DNA of 64,000 nucleotides, taken from Pseudomonas putida. Its GTDB lineage: Bacteria; Pseudomonadota; Gammaproteobacteria; Pseudomonadales; Pseudomonadaceae. The notes below the pieces were generated by a model, which saw only the letters and a list, made by a program, of their open reading frames with translations, ran no database searches and was not told the DNA's origin. The position numbers were made by a program, and so were the translations under genes. Location of the stretch: the NCBI RefSeq assembly GCF_004357765.1, contig NZ_SMTE01000020.1, positions 1-64,000 of the forward strand. The letters are read 5' to 3'. Below are positions 24,111 through 32,729 of the stretch, piece after piece. Every line of letters begins with the position of its first letter. Within the stretch, counting starts at the first letter, position 1.

Positions 24111-26671
24111 AGAGAGTGTTCCTGAGAAGTCGCGCTCGGTTGATCGCTCGCACTGTTGTTTGGTGGCAGACAGGCCAGGGTTTGCAAGCGATAGCCGTTT
24201 TGGCTTGGCATCGTTTGAGGCTGCACCTCTATATAGCAAGCCTGCTCGGTTTGACCTCCCCAATGCACACCCAGTCTTTGTGGTGCGTCCGTTTCAGTGG
24301 CGACCAGTGCCTGCCCGGCCTGGCCCACTACGGCCAATCGTTCTCCGGCCGCGTTGGTCACTTGGGCGCCGAAGGGCAGCGCACGCCCATTAGCCTGGTG
24401 AAGAGTCAACACCATTCGAGTCACCCGGTGGGCTTCGAACGCAGCCTTGATTACCGCTCCCCGTCGAGGGACGACTTGTTGGCTGCCATTGTCGATCAAC
24501 ACCTCGGGAGGCACATCATCGGTTTGCAATACCAGCGAGTTGAGCCGGTAGGGTCGCAGGTAAGGTACGATCAGGTAGCCGTTCGAATCGGTTTGGCTGC
24601 CGGGTGAGTTTTGCACGGTTACCCCGGCGACCTCGGGTACATGTACAAGGGCACTGGTTTCGCCCAGATACGGCCCCAGCGCGATGCCGCCGCTGTGCAG
24701 CATGACGGCGCCGCTGGCATTGACCGACAGGTTGCGATAATCGCCGCCTTCGGTATAACCCGCGCCGTAGCTACCTCGCTCGCCTTGGTAGGCCAGCGAG
24801 AACGCCCCGGTCTGGCCTTGGCTCTGGTCGTTGCTCAGCGATGCCTGGTAACTGAGGCGGCGATTGGTCGTGCCGCCGTTGAGGGTGGCGCGTTGGTTGT
24901 AACGGCCTTCGGACTCCATGAGGTCGAAGCGTACGTTATGGCGAGAGCCGAAATCCAAAGGCAAGCTGAGGCTGAGCCCTATCTGGCGGCTATCGTGGCC
25001 GCGCTCGGTCAGGGCTTGAGAGGCGAATACGTTGATCCCCAGATCACCCAGGCGAGTGTTGTACTGAATCTGGTATTGGCGACGAAGGGTATTGCTGTTC
25101 CAGTAGTCTTCCTGGGATAGCCCCACGCTGAGCGAACCGTCGCCGATGCCCTGGTATATGGAAGCTTCCAGGCGACTACGGCGATTGCCATGCCAGGAAG
25201 TCGAGGAGAAACGCTCATGGATCGCTTCGTTGAAGTCGCGGTAACCCTCGGTGGAATAGCGATAACCCGCGAATCGCAGGTTGGTACCGGTGGCGAAGCT
25301 TTTACCATAGCGTAACGCCACACTCCGTCCCCGTACCTGGCTGTCAGTTGCGCCGCGATCGGTGCTGGCGTGGGTGACATCCAGAGACAAGGCGCCAATG
25401 TCCGCGAAATCCCGGGCCACGCCGAGGGCGCTGGCCTTGTAGTAATCACTACCCAGCAAGCCGCCATACAGTGTTGTGCCCCAGGCGCCGCCGCGGGCCA
25501 GGGTTGCCTCCCAGAAACCCGGTCTGTCCAGTTGTTCGGCACCGTTGTAATGACCGAAAGTGAGGCTGTAGCGCATCACCCCGTTGCGTAGCAGATTGCT
25601 CAATGTGGAATACGGTTGGGTGAAGCGACGCACTTGTCCGTCGGCTTCGGTGACGACGATTTCGAGTTCACCATGGCTGGAGCCAACGCCCAGCTCGTCA
25701 ATGGCATACGGCCCGGGCGCGACGTAGGTCGAATAGATGGGGTAGCCATTGTGTAGCACTTCGATCTTGGCACGTGTTTGTGCGACGCCACGGATCACGG
25801 GGGCATAGTGCTGTTCGATGTCCGACAGCATGTCCATGTCGGAGGCAGCGTTCACGCCGGTAAAAGGGAATGCTCGGAACACGTCGCCGCGTGTCGATGT
25901 TTCGCCCAAGGTAATATTGGCTCGCAGGCCTGGCAGATCGTGTTGGGCGTAGGTATCGCTGCGAGTCCAGCGATGGTTCCCATACTGGTCGTCGCGCAGG
26001 GCTTGATTGCTGCGTAACCGCCAGCCCGCCACGTTGAGTCCGGTGTTCAGGTAGATGTCCTGGCTGCTGCGGCGGCCACCGTTGCGGCTCTCGTATTGCT
26101 GAGCCGAAGCCTGATAGCTGACAAATGCTGCGTTGATACCTTCGTCCCAGCGAGCTTGCAGCGTGGCCTGAGAGCGGTCGTGGCGCAGTGCGATTTGGGG
26201 GATCGATAGCGACAACTCCAGACGGGAGGGGTCGAAATCGGCCCGCGCATCCGGCACCAAATCCGGCAGGTCCAAGCAGCGGTCGTCGTCGGGCAATGGG
26301 CTGGCGAGCGCTTCCTCGCGCAGGTTGGCGGCACGCAACAGATTTGCATTCACGCACGCTTGAAGGCTACCGCCTGGAGGCTGAAACACATCGAGTTCAT
26401 GGGTGCCGAAGGGTTCGAAATTCACGCTGACAGCGACGCGATAGCGACCCGCGACCAAAGACCGCTCGGCTGCTAGAGATTGCAGCGCAACGGTACCGGC
26501 ATCAGCCGATTGGCCAGGTGGTTGACGCATGAATTCGGCCTGAAAGCGCGGGGCCGATGTGGTGGCGAAGGAAGGGGACGTGAGTGCCAGTGTCAGGCAG
26601 CCGCCAAGCAGGGGCGGCCAAGCGAAGCACGGCCGCGGCTGCAGCAGCCAGCGCCGGTCAAGCTGGTTCAT
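24107..26671 (-). CDS. outer membrane fimbrial usher
   Basis: 854 residues, a normal usher length. A signal sequence (about 1-36) precedes the periplasmic N-terminal domain (FNPxxL-like region diverged), the 24-strand barrel with plug, and C-terminal domains. Typical motifs include FRAFPFTGVNAASDMDML, PGPYAIDELGVGSSHGELEIVVTEADG and the near C-terminal GVHWGG. It exports and assembles subunits delivered by the PapD-like chaperone. The start at 26671 (MNQLDRRWLLQ) is chosen over a frame 12 codons longer. An intrinsic terminator for the RHS gene lies 200 bases upstream, so it must have its own promoter, whereas ushers normally follow the chaperone gene directly. Confidence 0.93.
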   Translation of the reverse strand: MNQLDRRWLLQPRPCFAWPPLLGGCLTLALTSPSFATTSAPRFQAEFMRQPPGQSADAGTVALQSLAAERSLVAGRYRVAVSVNFEPFGTHELDVFQPPGGSLQACVNANLLRAANLREEALASPLPDDDRCLDLPDLVPDARADFDPSRLELSLSIPQIALRHDRSQATLQARWDEGINAAFVSYQASAQQYESRNGGRRSSQDIYLNTGLNVAGWRLRSNQALRDDQYGNHRWTRSDTYAQHDLPGLRANITLGETSTRGDVFRAFPFTGVNAASDMDMLSDIEQHYAPVIRGVAQTRAKIEVLHNGYPIYSTYVAPGPYAIDELGVGSSHGELEIVVTEADGQVRRFTQPYSTLSNLLRNGVMRYSLTFGHYNGAEQLDRPGFWEATLARGGAWGTTLYGGLLGSDYYKASALGVARDFADIGALSLDVTHASTDRGATDSQVRGRSVALRYGKSFATGTNLRFAGYRYSTEGYRDFNEAIHERFSSTSWHGNRRSRLEASIYQGIGDGSLSVGLSQEDYWNSNTLRRQYQIQYNTRLGDLGINVFASQALTERGHDSRQIGLSLSLPLDFGSRHNVRFDLMESEGRYNQRATLNGGTTNRRLSYQASLSNDQSQGQTGAFSLAYQGERGSYGAGYTEGGDYRNLSVNASGAVMLHSGGIALGPYLGETSALVHVPEVAGVTVQNSPGSQTDSNGYLIVPYLRPYRLNSLVLQTDDVPPEVLIDNGSQQVVPRRGAVIKAAFEAHRVTRMVLTLHQANGRALPFGAQVTNAAGERLAVVGQAGQALVATETDAPQRLGVHWGGQTEQACYIEVQPQTMPSQNGYRLQTLACLPPNNSASDQPSATSQEHSL

Positions 26672-26872
26672 TGGAGTGTCCCATAACGTGTCACCGGGCA
26701 CGGCCAAGGCACATGATCGGTGACGCTTGCGTTTAAGTTGGGCTGAGCGGCACTGTAGCCGTCAGGTCTGCGTTGCAAGCGCTAGGTTAGGGGCGGTATC
26801 AAAGAGAGAATGTAGGACGTGTCTGCAAAGCGGCGATGAAAATATTGAAACGTGAGAGGCTCGCGGATAGGA

Positions 26873-26901
26873 AAAAGCTCCCACTGCAAGTGCAGTGGGA
26901 G
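26873..26901 (-). terminator. intrinsic terminator of the RHS gene
   Basis: On the minus strand: stem CTCCCACTGCA/TGCAGTGGGAG with a 3-base loop, followed by CTTTTT, 18 bases after the RHS stop codon. It separates the RHS unit from the usher. Confidence 0.92.
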
Positions 26902-26918
26902 TGGCGCTGAGAAGGTAG

Positions 26919-29900
26919 TTAAGTCCCGCTCCTGGGTATGTTTGATACTACTTCGTTACCACCAGTATACGGATTTTTTCTCCATTGATACTTGTCGGCG
27001 GCGGTGCCGGACGTTGCTAAACGTGTCTGCGGCGGTGTGGATGGGGGTGGTGTTGGCACCGTCTCATATATATGATGCGAAACATCGTCATATATATCCG
27101 AACCTGGAAGCGAGCCCGAAGCCTGACTTGCAGGCGGAGTAATTGACCCTCGAGTTGGGGTATTCGCGGGAACGATTGAACTTGAGTTAGAAGCTACTTG
27201 CTGCACATCTCCCGCTGCGTCCGCAGAGCCACTGGCCAAGGACCTAATGGATGATTGGCGTGATACCTGAGGCGGCGTAAGTATCCGTGCCCGGGGGATG
27301 AATCGATGCTCAGGAGTCAGCGCCCACACCAGATCTCCATTAAGTGATCCAGCTCTTGACCCTGGCTGGGCCATCCTGGCTCCGGCGGATTTTCTCAGGG
27401 CAGCGCCTGCCCCCAGCGAGACCACACCGAACACTAATGAGACAAAAGCTCCCACATATTCCAAAGTCGAGTTCTTGGTTAACTTACCGCCCACTTCCAT
27501 GGCCAAACCGGTTACCTGTCCCATCAGGCTGACTAGTGCAACTGCTCCCTTCACTGTCATAGGTAGTGCCCAGGGCGCCCCCACTGCAGCAACAACCACC
27601 ATTACAGAATTAAGCGCTAACATTGCCCATGAGAACCAATTCGAGGATGATCTTTTTTCCGAATTCCCGGTGTACACGATGGAGCGATCTAGATTTGGGG
27701 CCTGTGCTCGGTGGCCGCTTGGGTCGCGCCAGTTCACCGGATTACCAAGAACGTAAACGTATGGGTTGATGCCTGACGCTTCGGGTGAGAGCGAATCAGG
27801 GCTGTGGAAACGCATCAGGCCTGGGTTGTAGGCCCGGTAGCCGTTGCCCAACATATACCAACCGGATGTCTGTTCCCGGACTTCGCCGTTGAATGCCAGT
27901 AGGCTGCTCAAGTCATTGTCGTCCGCTCGTTCACCGTAAGCGCTGTAGGCCGCATGGTGGGTGCCGGCGTCGTTCACTTCGGTGACGATGCTGCCGGCAT
28001 GGTCGGTCAGTAACAAGGACTGCCCTCCTGGCTGGCAAACGCCCACGGCGCATTCATTGGTATACAGATATTGGGTGACGAGACCATCCTGCACCGTACA
28101 GTCCAGGCGCTGGTCCTGATAGCGTCGCTGGACCAGGCTGCCGCCATACGCGCTTGCCTGCAGGCGGTCATGGCCGTCATAGAGGTATTCGACCAGCGGT
28201 TGGCTTGAATGGTCGAGTACCTGATGGAGGCGACCGGCGACGTCGTAGCGAAGTTGGCGTCCTTGTTCGTCGTTGAGCATGTTGCCCTGCTCATCGTAGG
28301 CGAACGTCTGTTCCGCTGGGTAATCCTCGGTTAGGGTATGAGTGACCTTGGAGAGCTGGAAGCTGCCATCCTCGGCATAGGTGAACCGGGCGCTGTCGCT
28401 CTTGCCATCGGCAAAGTCGGTGATGCAACGGGTGATGTTGTCAACGTCGTCGAAGCGGAAGATCTGGCTGGTGATGGGCCGCCCCTTTGCGTTGCATGGC
28501 CGTGCCTGCAGGTCGCCTGTGCAATCGTACGACTCCAGGCGTCCGAGTTCGTCATAACCAAAGATTTCTTCGCGTACCAGGGAGCCGGCTCGCCAGAGCT
28601 TTCGCGAGAGCAGCACGTCGTCATCGCGCCATACGTGCAGCAACTCCTGATCGTTCTCGCCATTCACAGCCAAGGTACGTCGGACTTCTCTTCCCAGGTT
28701 GTCGTATTCCTGTTCGCAACAAACCGAGCGGTCGGGGTTGTCGGCATCCTCAGTGGTGGTGCTACACAGCAGGCCTTGGCTGTTGTATGCGAGGGTAGCG
28801 CTCAAAGGACCTTGGGCGATCCCGTTGACACGGCCTTGGTTGTCGTAGCTATGAATGCGGGCGGAAGCATCGCTGGGCGTGCGCGATAGTGGCCGGCCCC
28901 GCCAGGAGTAACTGTTTTGGATGCTGTAGCCATGCCCCTGGGATGCTGCCCAGGACTCGCAGTCCACAAAGCCTTGGTCGGTGTAGGTATAACTCATGTT
29001 GCCGGCATGGTTGGTAGCGCTCGAAAGGTTGGCAGTGTGGCGATCGTAATCGAAGCTTGCCTGCTCATTGGCCGCTGTCTGCGCATCTTCTTCAACTTCG
29101 ACGGAACTGTCGATCGTCGTAGGTTTTAAAGTGAGCTGTGGCTTGTAGGAATAGGTGAACACTCGCCTGCGCTTGCCAGGGCGGTGTTCCTCAGTGTTGA
29201 TGACGGTACGGGTCTGGACTAGCTCCGTCGTGCCTTTGTACACCAGCGTTTCCTTGCGCGGCCCTACGGTGACGCTGGTCAGACGCTCCAAGCCGTCGAA
29301 GGTGCGGGCACAGATAGTGGAAATTTCGCCATTCGAGCGTGCGCGTAACTGCAGATCAGTCGTCAATTCAGCAGTGCTGTGGGCCGCGAAGGTGCGCAAA
29401 AGGGCACTGCCATCGGGCCGTACCTGCTCACACATGCGGTCCCAGACGTCATAGGTAAACTGCGAAGTTCGAGTGATGGGTACATTGTCAGGGCCTCTGA
29501 AGGTGGAGGTGTTGCTCACACACCGGCCAAGGCCATCGTACTGGTAATCAATGCGGCCAATATCTGTTTCGTCGCTTGCACTGTTGCGGCGGTAGGTGAA
29601 GGCTGGCTTGTCGAAAGCGTTGTACTGGGTGATGTTGAGCTGCCGCTGGATACCGCGCTGGTCAGGGGCTTCGATCCAACTGGTGACTATGATGCCACCC
29701 TCACCGAATGGTGAACGGTGGTTGAACTCCTCGACGCCATCAGGACGGATGGTTTTACAGCGTGAGCCCCAGTCGTCATAGTCGTAGCGCGAGGCCATGC
29801 TCAATGTACGTTCTTCTGCCCATTTGTTCCCAGAAGGATCCGGCAGGTAATCGTAGTCGATTTCCCCAACCAGCAGCCCTATCGAGTCATATTCTTGCGT

Positions 29901-31982
29901 GGAGGTGATACGAATGGTTCGTTCGTTGGTCTCTGCGGCGTCTCGTTCCAGCTCCTGACGGATAGGTCGTTGATACCCGTCGTAGATCGTGCGGGCCGTC
30001 ACCCCCTTGGCATCGGTAACCTGCTCATACGATCGGGGGTGGTTGTCCTCTCTGAATTCGCCATAGGCAAATGTGCGCGAAGTCATGTATTGGGGATCGT
30101 CAGGAGCGACCGTTTCCGTCACCAGTCGACCCAGAACATCGTAGCTGTAACGAGTGACGACGCCATTGACGTCTTCACTTTCCACGAGTTGCCCATTCAG
30201 TATGGAAAAAATGGAAGTGTTGCTCCGTTCCAGCGTCCCCCCGCTCGCGGCCACCGTTTTCTTGATGCTCAGTAGTGGGGGTTGCTCGTGTTCGTCAGGT
30301 ACGCGCTTGTAGTGCCAGCTTGTCCTGGTGGTGTGGCCTTGAAGAGTATAGAGCTCTCGGTCGTTGCGCCCGTGTAACAGGGGGTTGCTGGGTTGGTTCA
30401 GGTAAGCGTGTTCGATTGACTGGAGAAGAATCTCTTGCTCTTCATCTTCTTCGTCCTCGATTTGGAACGTGTCCTCCGTGAAGGCTGCCAACCAGGTGTC
30501 CGCATCCGCTGAGGTGGATGCCAGACTCAAGAGCGGGAGTGCTTTATAGGTGAATTGGGTCCGTACAATCTGAGCAGGACTGCCGGTGATCGAGTCGGAT
30601 TTGGCGGGGTAAATGGTGACGCTTTTCAGATTGCGCACGAAGCCCTCTGGGTCGGCCGGGCAACCTTCGCTTTGCGTGCTCGGGTAATATTCGCTGACAG
30701 TACGTACACCGGACGCCTGTGTTTCCTCCACCACGTTGCCGAAGGCATCATATTCAGTGCTGACCGATTGTTCGCGCCGTTGGCGGTTCTGCGTCCAACT
30801 AGTGGTGATTTTCTTGGGCAACTGGAAGTAGGCCGGTTGATCCTCGAACCGCAGGTTTGCTCGCTCATGGTACTCGGTGGTTACGGTTTCGACGCAATCG
30901 CCCTGGGTGGTGATGCACTGGGTAGTTAGATGAAAGCGGTTGAAGATGGTCTTGACCGTGCGCAGTACCTTGCCATCGCGATAATGGCTGGCAGTGGAGT
31001 AGTAGCTGAACTCCCTTCCGGTGAACTTGTAAAGGTGGTCTTGGTGGTAGTTGTCATCCCATACCACGCCATCGGCACCGTAACCCAGAAAATTGTTCGT
31101 GCTGTAGTCGTAGGTGGTCCTCATGTGCGACTTTTCGTCAAGCGGGTCCGGTTGAATGACGTGCTCACGGACGTACGGCAGGTGTCGCGCGATGCCGGGG
31201 AACGCGTGGCCGGTTTCTTTGTAAACCACCCGCTCGACGCCTCCCGTCGGGTTTTCCATTCTCTCGAGTAATCGAAATGATCCGAGTGTTTTGTAGTTGA
31301 GCGTCCATCTGGGTTCATCCTTGGACGGTAGAACGATCCAGCGAAGTTCCTCGCCTTCAAACTTCAGCGTATACCGTGCTACGCTGCTCGTTCCTGGCTG
31401 CAACTCAATCCATACTTCCTGATTGCCCCGATAATCGATATTGAGCAGCATGCGTTTGCTATCGTCGTGAATCGATTTCAGGCGTGGCTGCCCGTTCACC
31501 CGGTCGTAGACTAGGTTAATGCCGTGGCCAGAGGGCATTTGTATGCGTGTGGGCAACGCCGTGTCGGGATCACCCAGCTGTGGCTCAAGCACCTCCACCA
31601 GGCCGGCTGCGTGCGCCACTCTATAGCGTTTGCTACCGCCTTCGCTGATGTTCTTGAAATGGAAACTGTCTAGTTTACGCTCGGGTGCCAGACCCGGCTG
31701 CCCAGGACCATTGTCGGCAATGTATTGGCTTTCTCCCGTGTGCAGGTCAAGCATGCCATCGCGAATCGAGAAGGTACTTAGGTTCAATTGCCAGCCTAGG
31801 CCAAAGCCGACATTTTCACTTTTCAGCGGGTTGAATGATAACTGGACGGGAAAGTCTGGCCCGATATTATCATTAGCATTGAGCTGCGGAAGCGTAAGGC
31901 CCAATGTATAAAGTCCTGTGCGTGGGTCGACGCTGCCTTGGGTAAAGCTACGAAAGTTGAAAGCGTTAGATTGAATAGCCAT
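26919..31982 (-). CDS. RHS/YD-repeat protein with variable C-terminal tail
   Basis: 1687 residues. There is no signal peptide. The N-terminus (MAIQSNAFNFRSFTQGSVDP) belongs to an RHS subgroup common in pseudomonads that lacks PAAR and SpvB domains. YD repeats (YDxxGR-type) run from about residue 300 to 1300. The core ends in the RHS-associated motif AFNGEVREQTSGWYMLGNGYR, with a DPSGH close, near residue 1390. Beyond it lies a non-conserved tail: a hydrophobic pair at about 1410-1490 and a Ser/Pro-rich region with DIYDDV and HIYETVP (Tyr near 1631 and 1639). RHS shells encapsulate C-terminal toxins; the tail here is not a recognised toxin domain. A 137-residue gene precedes it by 37 bases and a strong terminator follows. 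AGAGGA lies 8 bases before the ATG. Confidence 0.9.
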   Translation of the reverse strand: MAIQSNAFNFRSFTQGSVDPRTGLYTLGLTLPQLNANDNIGPDFPVQLSFNPLKSENVGFGLGWQLNLSTFSIRDGMLDLHTGESQYIADNGPGQPGLAPERKLDSFHFKNISEGGSKRYRVAHAAGLVEVLEPQLGDPDTALPTRIQMPSGHGINLVYDRVNGQPRLKSIHDDSKRMLLNIDYRGNQEVWIELQPGTSSVARYTLKFEGEELRWIVLPSKDEPRWTLNYKTLGSFRLLERMENPTGGVERVVYKETGHAFPGIARHLPYVREHVIQPDPLDEKSHMRTTYDYSTNNFLGYGADGVVWDDNYHQDHLYKFTGREFSYYSTASHYRDGKVLRTVKTIFNRFHLTTQCITTQGDCVETVTTEYHERANLRFEDQPAYFQLPKKITTSWTQNRQRREQSVSTEYDAFGNVVEETQASGVRTVSEYYPSTQSEGCPADPEGFVRNLKSVTIYPAKSDSITGSPAQIVRTQFTYKALPLLSLASTSADADTWLAAFTEDTFQIEDEEDEEQEILLQSIEHAYLNQPSNPLLHGRNDRELYTLQGHTTRTSWHYKRVPDEHEQPPLLSIKKTVAASGGTLERSNTSIFSILNGQLVESEDVNGVVTRYSYDVLGRLVTETVAPDDPQYMTSRTFAYGEFREDNHPRSYEQVTDAKGVTARTIYDGYQRPIRQELERDAAETNERTIRITSTQEYDSIGLLVGEIDYDYLPDPSGNKWAEERTLSMASRYDYDDWGSRCKTIRPDGVEEFNHRSPFGEGGIIVTSWIEAPDQRGIQRQLNITQYNAFDKPAFTYRRNSASDETDIGRIDYQYDGLGRCVSNTSTFRGPDNVPITRTSQFTYDVWDRMCEQVRPDGSALLRTFAAHSTAELTTDLQLRARSNGEISTICARTFDGLERLTSVTVGPRKETLVYKGTTELVQTRTVINTEEHRPGKRRRVFTYSYKPQLTLKPTTIDSSVEVEEDAQTAANEQASFDYDRHTANLSSATNHAGNMSYTYTDQGFVDCESWAASQGHGYSIQNSYSWRGRPLSRTPSDASARIHSYDNQGRVNGIAQGPLSATLAYNSQGLLCSTTTEDADNPDRSVCCEQEYDNLGREVRRTLAVNGENDQELLHVWRDDDVLLSRKLWRAGSLVREEIFGYDELGRLESYDCTGDLQARPCNAKGRPITSQIFRFDDVDNITRCITDFADGKSDSARFTYAEDGSFQLSKVTHTLTEDYPAEQTFAYDEQGNMLNDEQGRQLRYDVAGRLHQVLDHSSQPLVEYLYDGHDRLQASAYGGSLVQRRYQDQRLDCTVQDGLVTQYLYTNECAVGVCQPGGQSLLLTDHAGSIVTEVNDAGTHHAAYSAYGERADDNDLSSLLAFNGEVREQTSGWYMLGNGYRAYNPGLMRFHSPDSLSPEASGINPYVYVLGNPVNWRDPSGHRAQAPNLDRSIVYTGNSEKRSSSNWFSWAMLALNSVMVVVAAVGAPWALPMTVKGAVALVSLMGQVTGLAMEVGGKLTKNSTLEYVGAFVSLVFGVVSLGAGAALRKSAGARMAQPGSRAGSLNGDLVWALTPEHRFIPRARILTPPQVSRQSSIRSLASGSADAAGDVQQVASNSSSIVPANTPTRGSITPPASQASGSLPGSDIYDDVSHHIYETVPTPPPSTPPQTRLATSGTAADKYQWRKNPYTGGNEVVSNIPRSGT

Positions 31983-32019
31983 TAGCGAGTTCCTCTGGAT
32001 AGCCCGGGTAGGGTGTAGT

Positions 32020-32433
32020 TCAGGCCGATACCTTGACTTTCACATATCCCAACTTACCCTCGTTTAATCTTCCACCCTTGTCGATTATCAAACAACCCAA
32101 TCCCTCAGTAATGAATGAATTGATTGAATAGCTATTGATAATGTAATCGATATCTTCCTTTCCGAGAAACGATAACTGATGGGTCGTTTTTATGTTCATC
32201 CACCAAAGCGGCCAATTGCCGGATTTTCTACTGGACTCCAATCTGATAGTGGCGGCGGATGGTAAGTTACTGAACTGAATCTGTTTGGGGTTGGATAGCT
32301 TGCCGGCACCGCTGGTCAGGTCAAGCGTAACAACGGTATCACTCCCCGCAGGCGGTACCGATAGGTTTCTGAATTCTCCCTCAGCATCAATGACTTGAAT
32401 TTCGCCACCTTGGGTGATTGGTAGTGCAGACAT
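32020..32433 (-). CDS. small RHS-associated protein, unknown
   Basis: 137 residues. The start at 32433 (MSALPITQGGEIQ) is 8 bases after GAGG; an ATG two codons earlier overlaps that spacing. The composition suggests a beta-rich domain (EIQVIDAEGEFRNLSVPP, TVVTLDLTSG, KLGYVKVKV). There is no signal peptide or membrane segment. It is the first gene of a two-gene unit with the RHS gene. I do not recognise a family; it could be a partner, chaperone or immunity-type factor of the RHS protein, but its position upstream of the toxin-like gene is atypical for an immunity gene. Confidence 0.7.
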   Translation of the reverse strand: MSALPITQGGEIQVIDAEGEFRNLSVPPAGSDTVVTLDLTSGAGKLSNPKQIQFSNLPSAATIRLESSRKSGNWPLWWMNIKTTHQLSFLGKEDIDYIINSYSINSFITEGLGCLIIDKGGRLNEGKLGYVKVKVSA

Positions 32434-32729
32434 GATCATGTCCTCGTACGCTTTAGTTTGTTATTCCGACCAAGCACTCTATCGACTGGACTCGGTCTCC
32501 TATTGCACTAGCGTACGGCTAACCGTCAACGCGGACACCTAGCATTTCTGTCAGTTGTGGCACGCCGAGCAGAAGAATATAACTTGATCAACCACTGTGA
32601 GCGGGCAACGCACGATACCTGTAGACGAAGCGCATGGCGCAATTGCTTATGCTGCAGCATCGACAGGTCGGTCCGATCGAAATAGTTATTTATACACTTA
32701 GTGAAGCGTGGCGCTTAGGAGCCCCTGTC
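32434..32729. other. divergent regulatory region of the RHS and family A/B units
   Basis: 296 bases between the start codons of two divergent units, visibly AT-richer than the backbone. An AT-rich TTATTTATACAC element lies at about 32686-32697, upstream of the plus-strand unit, and may be its -10 region. No clear -35 partner or operator repeat is evident. Confidence 0.45.

Noticed and set aside
26919-31982. TcB-TcC insecticidal toxin complex
   Set aside because: The protein has an RHS core but no SpvB or TcdB-type N-terminal region, and no TcA-sized gene is nearby.
32558-32575. Sigma54-like TGGCACG upstream of family B protein 1
   Set aside because: The -12 element (TTGCA after four bases) is absent.
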